This document shows, piece by piece, positions 56,501-64,000 of a stretch of 64,000 nucleotides of DNA. The notes below the pieces were generated by a model. The model saw only the letters and a list, made by a program, of their open reading frames with translations. It did not search any database and had not been told where the DNA came from. The stretch is from Cytidiella melzeri (Eukaryota; Basidiomycota; Agaricomycetes; Polyporales; Irpicaceae), in the NCBI GenBank assembly GCA_022592445.1, contig JABYQR010000198.1, positions 1 to 64,000 of the forward strand. The letters are read 5' to 3'. How positions within the stretch are numbered: the stretch's first letter is position 1; every line of letters begins with the position of its first letter. A program made the position numbers and the translations under genes.

Positions 56501-58682
56501 TAAGGCTCAATATCCGCGGGTTTGACGTTCGGCAGGTTGTCCATGGCGTGGTAAAGACAGGACAAGAATATGTTGAACAGGCTTCCGTATATCTGACACA
56601 AATAGTCGTGCTAGGGGAACCAACAACTGGTCAATGGCCGCGTAGGTAAGAAAATTTAGTCAACGGGCTCACGTCTTGTATGGGCCACTTGTCCAGTTCG
56701 ATCTCATGCATAACTTTGGACAAAGTCTGCAAGGCCTCCGGGATGCACTCCAAGGGAACCTCATTACGTTCGTAGAAGCTCTTCACGATTTCAAGGAAGC
56801 ACGCTGCTCGGTACGGCTGTCCAATCCTCCATCGCAGCGCACATTCGTTGATGAGCTCAATGTGCGCAGGAGTCAAGATGCCTAGCGAGACTTCGTCGTC
56901 GTCCCCTACCGTGTCACTTAGCATCGCCTCCAGATCCGCAGAAATGCAGCATTCGAGAAGACGCTTGTAATACTTGCGTGGGTTAGGCGGGATGAACGTA
57001 AAGTTGTTGCCAACAGGAACGTCATCGTCGTCTCCGACTTCGACGCCTGCTGCCTCGGGATCGTTCGAAGGAAAAGGACTAGACAGGCTAGGGTGATAGG
57101 AATTCCGGCTTCCAGTAGAGGAGTGGCGTTGTGGCTGGTAGTAAGATTCACGGTTGGAGTATATGGACCCTGGTCGATCACTTGTCGCTTGTGAAGATGG
57201 CAAAGCGTCGGGTGGAGTCGATTTTGCGAGCTCTGGATTGAACTGAACCATCACGACCATGAGCTGTGACAAGTGCGACGTCTCGAGAACACGCCAGTGT
57301 TGCCATGCTGCATCGTTTCCGAAGTCTTCACGGCGCCCAGGGAATGAAGCACCAGCGTTAATGTTCTTTAGACACATCTGCACGACCCGGTTCAGACATT
57401 TTGCACGTATATGGCATTATGGATGCTTACCTTGAGATCCTGCAGCGCAGCTTTCTCGTGACAGTACTTCCTGAGCTCGTCAACCTCCCGCTGCACCTGC
57501 TCAATGGGTAGCTTGAACAACTTGGAAGCAGTAAGAACCAACGGCATATCGTGGACACTTGTGCTGATCCGCTTGGTTGACGATATCGAATCCCGCGTAG
57601 ACGAAGAGTCGTAGCCAGAATCGCTGTACGATGTGACTGGACTTGATGATGGTGCCAACTTCGCGGCATAGGTGTCGAGCCTGGCCGTGAGCTCAGCTGG
57701 TACATGACTGACATTCCTCAAGCAGTCCCGCAGCAGCTTGATGAACTTTGCGATGTGGTTATTCAACTCCACCTTCCAGCCGTCGCCTGCCAGTGTCGGC
57801 TCTTTCCTTAGAACGTTCGTGGCGTTTGTGGCGAACATTAGGATCATTTCCTCGATTTTCCTGTTCTCTTTCATTTGCTTCCGGAAGTGCTCCTCCTTGA
57901 CTTGCCCGTAGAACACGGCCATCGTTCTCCGTATGAGCTGGTCGGAATATCTGCGTGGAGTGGATGAGATGGAGAGCTAAGGATTCAGCAGCACACCTAA
58001 TATCGATATCTTGCGTTTGAAGAGATGTGCGCAGATTCACTAGTGGTGCAGACCCTGCGCGAAGATGAACATCGAACGGAGCGCAGAAGGCTCGGTGACC
58101 GGACGCCAGACCATGGCCTCAAGCATTGTCCGCACCACCTTTGTCTGTGCACACTCTTCGCACGCTGTGCAATCGATGTTGGATGACCTGAATAGCAACA
58201 AAAACGTACGCTGGATCCTTGCCCATAGCGATATCCTGCAGCTTCTGCTCCAACACCTTTAGCAGATCCTTGGGAAACCTCACCGCCTTCGTCCCGTCCC
58301 GATAATCCTTGAATACATCTCCCAGAGATACGATAGATCCTGATATAGCACCTGACAGTCTTGAAGAGTAGTCTCGCTGTTCTCGAGGTGTCTCTGGCTG
58401 GGCTTGTTGTGGCTCAATCTTCGGCTGCATCTGATAACTCAAGAGACTGCACAGAGCACTTAGCTTACTCGATCGTCGAGCATTCATAGCGATAGAAGCA
58501 CGTACGCTACCCTAAATACGTAGCTGCGCACAATTCATAGTCGTTAGCCCAAATCAGAGGGATAAATATAGGTGGGCGCACTTCATGAGTTCCTCGTCGG
58601 AGACTCTGTACTTGGAGACCCGCCTCTCATGATGCATAGACCCGCCATAACTTCGTCTTGAGCTGGAGAATCGTTTGGACAT
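53569..58682 (-). CDS. Munc13-like C2/MUN-domain protein
   Basis: A multi-exon gene of roughly 1,300 residues. The N-terminus (MSKRFSSSRRSYGG, then SDEELM, NYVFRVA from an 18-nt exon, LLSYQMQPKI) is followed by Ser-rich and helical regions. MHD1-like helices precede a C2 domain (AQRFLFTVKICIAEGL, SKLDTFVTLSDEQGN, WLMVSIRDRSLIGKHDTVG). An MHD2-like part (ISPFVRQNVSRTVLKTLV, EAAITPVFDFFDANFPTLN) and a Gln/Pro-rich tail end at a TGA at 53569-53571. Fungal relatives (fission-yeast Ync13 and Git1) act in exocytosis, septation and nutrient signalling. The C2 keeps some Asp residues, but calcium binding is unproven. Confident on family, less so on every exon. Confidence 0.85.
58506..58523 (-). other. 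18-nt microexon of the Munc13-like gene
   Basis: Between acceptor GTGCGCAG and donor GTACGT on the minus strand, 18 nt code Y-V-F-R-V plus split codons on either side, joining EELM to LLSYQ in phase 2. Without it the next exon lacks the bridging helix. Confidence 0.65.
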
Positions 58683-59780
58683 GTCCAAGGTTTCGAGAGT
58701 CGTTATCGTGTCGTCACAAAACAGACCTGCGCCGCTTTGGGTCTAGTGAGAGTCGCGTGCGAGTTTCAGAACAGGTATGATGGATTCGCGGTTGGCTCCT
58801 TTCAGCACTCGGTCAATAACCACGCTGTGGCACGAGATGTGAAGGGGGACTAGCAGGACGAGCAAGCGGGAGGATGGGGTCCTGATGAGCGAGTTACTCA
58901 GGTTTGTCGGCGGTGCCATTGGCCTGTATAGGCAGAGACGCCGAATCCGGATATGTGCAAGACATGTCCTTTAGCAACAGGTGCAAGCTCGCACTCAAGG
59001 TCTATGAAGTCACTCGAGATGTAGACTTGCTCAGCTCTCTAAACTTTTCCCTGGCCAACAAGTCAGTGGCGGCCTTGCCAGCGACTGATATTGTTGCACA
59101 AATTGGGCGTCTGAAGTTTGAACCATGCTGTAATAACTTAGCGTACTCTTCAAAAATGGACGTTTCCTTCTGTACAGCCTCTCGGTGATTGTAGCCAAAT
59201 TCTACTGATCTACTCTGTCAGTTAACCACAACGAAAACTACATAAATACCACGCACTCCTTCAATGAAGACAATATGGGGTCACGTGTACTAGGCGTCTA
59301 TCACTCGGCAGTCGACTTTGTGTTTATTTGGGCTTGCAGCTTTGGACACCAACGACGACCATTGTCCTCTTCCGTCCTCGCTTTTTGTTCTCTCAAACCT
59401 TTGACAATGGTCCCTCGACGACGTCGCGTCGTGTGAGAAATTATACATGAGACGATGGCAGAAAATCAACAAAGAAAAAACCGGTACATAAGGCCACCGC
59501 GCGATGGTCAACGCCGTCTTCATCTCCCAACCTCAGTTGTGCCTGTTCCCTTGCGGCGGCCTTGCCTTGCTTGTGTCTGATAGAGCTTGACGCTCTTTCT
59601 CTCTACCTCTTGCTTTTCTCGTGGTTTCTCTAGACGTCTGCACGAACACACGCTCTCTGTCTCACTCACTTACTACACCCACGCTCACACTCACTTGGTG
59701 CCGGCACCCACTGCTCTCACTCGTCTTCCACTCCATAGCACAGATCACGATCCCTCAAGCCTCTCAAGTCATTCAACAAG
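58683..59780. other. Intergenic, divergent promoters of the Munc13-like and DUF7598-type genes
   Basis: Frames here are short and lack domains. A CT-rich stretch with CTCACTCA repeats (about 59650-59720) precedes the plus-strand gene, as is common near fungal transcription starts. Confidence 0.5.
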
Positions 59781-60848
59781 ATGGTCAACGCACGAGGATG
59801 TACGTGCAAATTTCTTTCGGGATATATACACAGCTCACCTCAAAGAACCCTTAGATCTCTTCATCTTTTTGAATGTTGTGCGCTTTATTAGCATAATAGC
59901 CCTCATATTACTGTTTACGAGCAACGTCGTGACAATGGCCGACGACATCAAGGCCGTCAACCGTTTTATTGCGGAAGGCAAGTCGGATGACTCTGCCACG
60001 AACTCGATACAGGTCGACACGGACTACATCGAGTACGTTTCCTTTTACGCGTTCAAGTTTTCAAAATTCATAATTATCTGCACTCAGAGGCAGCACCGTC
60101 CCCAACCAACCAGCAGGCGCCTTCTGGTCCGTCCTCAACACTCTGTTAGTCGTCGTCCAAGCCATCGTCTGCATCCTCTCCGAACTCTCGTGGCCAGACA
60201 AATTCTTCGATGCGTACTTCCCCGTCCTCGGTCCATCCTTTGGTCTCGGAGCCCTCGGAGTGATCCAGTGCCTCCTTGGAGCAGCTGTACTCTCTCACCA
60301 CGTCGCCGAGTTCCCTCTCGTCTCCGCCTTCTTCGTATTCTCTGTAGGATGTCTGAACATCCTACTCGGTCTCATCTTCAGGGAGCACGCAAAGTCTAGG
60401 AGGAGCATCAAGCAGTGGAGGAACGGCGACCAGGAAGCGTTGCCTACCACGGGCAAAATGCCCGCATATAACATTGCGTTCCCTCAACATCAGGCGACGT
60501 TCACTGGCGGCTCCTACAACGAAAAGGACGCGGGTACATGGAGGTCGGGAAGCCTGTCGAGCCAGAAACAAGGATTGGGCTTTGGGCGTAAGGCGGAGAT
60601 GACTGCTGCCAGTCAAGGTTGGTCATTCCCGCTACTTCCTCGCTCGAGCTCAGTGACTAACCGTGTGCTGCGCAGGCTACGTTGTCCGACAACCCGAAGA
60701 GTCTGTGCCTCCATACGCACCAAAGCCGGGCTCACGGTACTCTCATGGCAGCTCCGAGTCGGAGTACACTGAGACGCACGAAGGTGGCCACTCTCGTCCC
60801 ACTTCCGTGCACTCGCCTGTCACGAATTCGAGTGAAACTGCCGTCTAA
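59781..60848 (+). CDS. Four-helix membrane protein, DUF7598 type
   Basis: Four exons (59781-59799, 59855-60032, 60088-60617, 60676-60848) give 299 residues. The first exon has only 19 nt (Met-Val-Asn-Ala-Arg-Gly plus one base) and joins to YLFIFLNVVRFISIIALILL, the first membrane helix. Three more helices follow: WSVLNTLLVVVQAIVCIL, FGLGALGVIQCLLGAAVLSH and FPLVSAFFVFSVGCLNILLG. The C-terminus is polar, Ser/Gly-rich and cytosolic-looking. Starting at the internal ATG 59935 would delete helix 1, so I prefer 59781. The family is fungal and of unknown function; the name is from recall of the pattern. Confidence 0.78.
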
Positions 60849-61570
60849 ACGCCTATCGCCGTTGCGCCATAATACCAGTGGGATCACTCCTGTTGTATCT
60901 ATAATCTTTGTAGCTATAAGACCTGATAATGTTCGGTGTCGTGCAATCGATGTATTGTCGCTCATGGGCAACTTGGCCAATGAAGAATGCGCACGGTGTC
61001 GACGTTCACTGGTACCGGTGGATTTCGCAAGCCCAGAGTCGCTGTCTGGACGCAGCTCGCGATCTGCGTTGCTTGTCTATGGATGCAGTTTCATGACTGT
61101 GGGTCATCGATATGACACTACCTCCCGAGTACCCGACAGGTCTCCCTGCTCGCCACTTTGACTTGTCCACGTTGCTGTTGCTGCGCCATTACTTGAGGCT
61201 GAGGGCTGTTCAGGTAGCAGGCTGTGATGGCGCAGCTGAGCACGTTTGTCAGAGATTACTCATGTATCGACCAACCGCTGAATACTGCATACGATTGGCT
61301 GTCGAGACGCAAGCCGAGCGCGACCGAGAGCGTCCCTCGTCCACATATCGAAAAAAAGCAAACTCCCTGCTGGTTCCAGACTCGAAGAGTGTGGCAAGTT
61401 CGAGCTCTAGATTTTCTCGGCACGGGACGTAAATAACCCATAACTTGGGGATAACTCCTGAAGAAGGTAATCCTGATCTTAGATATCGATGATGAAAACA
61501 GATAAATAGACCACGGTCGCGCTCTCCACTTCTCTCCCCAACACCCCCAACATCCTCCTACACACACAAC
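60849..61570. promoter_or_regulatory. gpd promoter region
   Basis: About 720 bp before the GAPDH ATG. A TATA-like GATAAATAGA lies near 61501, and a C/T-rich run (about 61527-61562, CTCTCCCCAACACCCCC) sits directly upstream of the ATG, a layout usual for strong fungal promoters. Confidence 0.55.
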
Positions 61571-63086
<1,516 letters not shown>

Positions 63087-63755
63087 AAGGTGGCACTCGC
63101 TCCTGGTAGAGGAGGAACGCTTTGTCGGTTCCCTCTGAACCCATCATAGACACTTCCCATACGATACTCGCTGAAAGAGATTTGAAGAAATATCGGAAGC
63201 ACCAAGATGTATAACGTTGTCTCGCTTGTACCGATCGAAGATAATCCTTGTAATTAGCGATTGGTGTACTTTGAAAGCAAAACATAGAAATTGTACTGTA
63301 CGCGACATTAATACGCGCCAGTCACTGTTCTCCCTAAGAGTTGACTCGAAAGGGCCGCCGTTGCGCGGCAGGATCTTGCTCTTCTCAAATTTTATCAGTT
63401 CTGTGTTAAGATAGGCTCCCCGCTACATCACATGACAGGTGTGACGGCGCTTGCGTCCATTTTGGCGGGGGGCCACAATTGTAAAATTAATTACTGGCTC
63501 ATGGAGCCATATAGAAACAATATAAAACCGGAGAACTATACACAAAGATGTTTGCTAGAATTGTTGGGTTACAAATTTTTGGAGACGGTAGTCGTAAGGG
63601 AGTAACATCCAAAAACACCGCAGAGAACGAGCGCTAAGAGACGTTATTCGGGACTGCAGAATAGATGAATGTTTTCCGATGGGGAGCTGACCAAAACAGT
63701 GCGCGAATATTATAGAGGGACCTGCACCTTCACGACTGGCAGAGAGGCTACTGCT
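63087..63755. other. Intergenic downstream of gpd
   Basis: Contains the gpd 3' end and, near 63517-63527, ACAATATAAAA, a TATA-like box possibly serving the next gene. No coding frame. Confidence 0.5.
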
Positions 63756-64000
63756 ATGGCAAGAATGTCGAAGAGAAAACATGCCGCCATTAGCAACCTT
63801 GGCAAGCATGCTCAGCCTTCGAAGCAGCCGAGGCAAGCGGCCCTCAATGAGAATAACAAAGAGAATAAAGTGAGTCTCATATTATGATGTAGATGAGACA
63901 TGTATGACTCACATGCGTGTCCCAGGGCACTGCGCGCGATGACAGTGGTCTGTACATCTCCGCAACGACAGTTGAAGCAAGCCTAGAGCAAGCTGCGTGT
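63756..64000 (+). CDS. 5' part of an unidentified gene, cut by the window edge
   Basis: ATG at 63756 or 63765 (MSKRKHAAISNLGKHAQPSK) leads a basic, Gln/Asn-rich N-terminus up to a GTGAGT donor near 63869. After a CAG acceptor near 63926 the frame can continue as GTARDDSGLYISATTVEASL to the window edge. The basic start suggests a nuclear protein, but no domain is reached. Confidence 0.5.

Noticed and set aside
59587..59934. Unspliced 270-codon frame as the DUF7598-type protein
   Set aside because: It starts in a CT-rich leader and reads through introns; the spliced start at 59781 gives a clean first membrane helix.

Overview
The window is nuclear DNA of a filamentous basidiomycete, most likely an Agaricomycete. 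The genes are dense and carry many 45-70 nt GT-AG introns. Several families are typical of such fungi: a Zn(II)2Cys6 regulator, a four-helix DUF7598-type membrane protein, a C2/MUN Munc13-like protein, and a gpd gene cut into nine coding exons. I saw no prokaryotic operon, CRISPR array, rRNA or tRNA gene.

Layout. 0-9.7 kb is gene-rich: an F-box-type gene, a Zn2Cys6 transcription factor, a small SRPBCC protein divergent from it, and a single-pass membrane protein. 9.7-30.4 kb is a repeat island, A+T-leaning and strikingly poor in CpG. It holds a short-inverted-repeat element, a Ty1/copia relic that kept only gag, and a large inverted repeat. One arm of that repeat was hit by a Mutator-like inverted-repeat element, and that element was in turn hit by a full-length Ty1/copia retrotransposon. 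The island ends in a minus-strand array of small secreted protein (SSP) genes. 30.4-64 kb returns to dense housekeeping genes: the ER Hsp70 LHS1, two uncharacterised genes, a second SRPBCC-like gene, a BAG/IQ co-chaperone, an aldo/keto reductase, a decayed F-box duplicate, SET2, RNA polymerase I subunit RPA49, a Munc13-like protein, a DUF7598-type protein, GAPDH and the start of one more gene.

Working together. Two Hsp70-network genes (LHS1 and the BAG protein) lie about 7 kb apart. SET2/RPA49, the transcription factor/SRPBCC pair and the BAG/aldo-keto reductase pair are divergent and may share promoters. The most unusual object is the SSP array: three intact or nearly intact paralogues, one frameshifted copy and one remnant. 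Each full copy has the same signal peptide, an S-L-x-R-x-R-S-x-F-x-R-S motif, a different C-terminal body, and a 5' leader built of reiterated exon-intron cassettes. A second theme is very short exons, from 5 to 18 nt, inferred in five genes; the two SRPBCC genes share one at the equivalent position.

Splice sites are read by eye from consensus, frame and family resemblance, not from RNA. Exon limits could be off by a few bases where not stated as exact.
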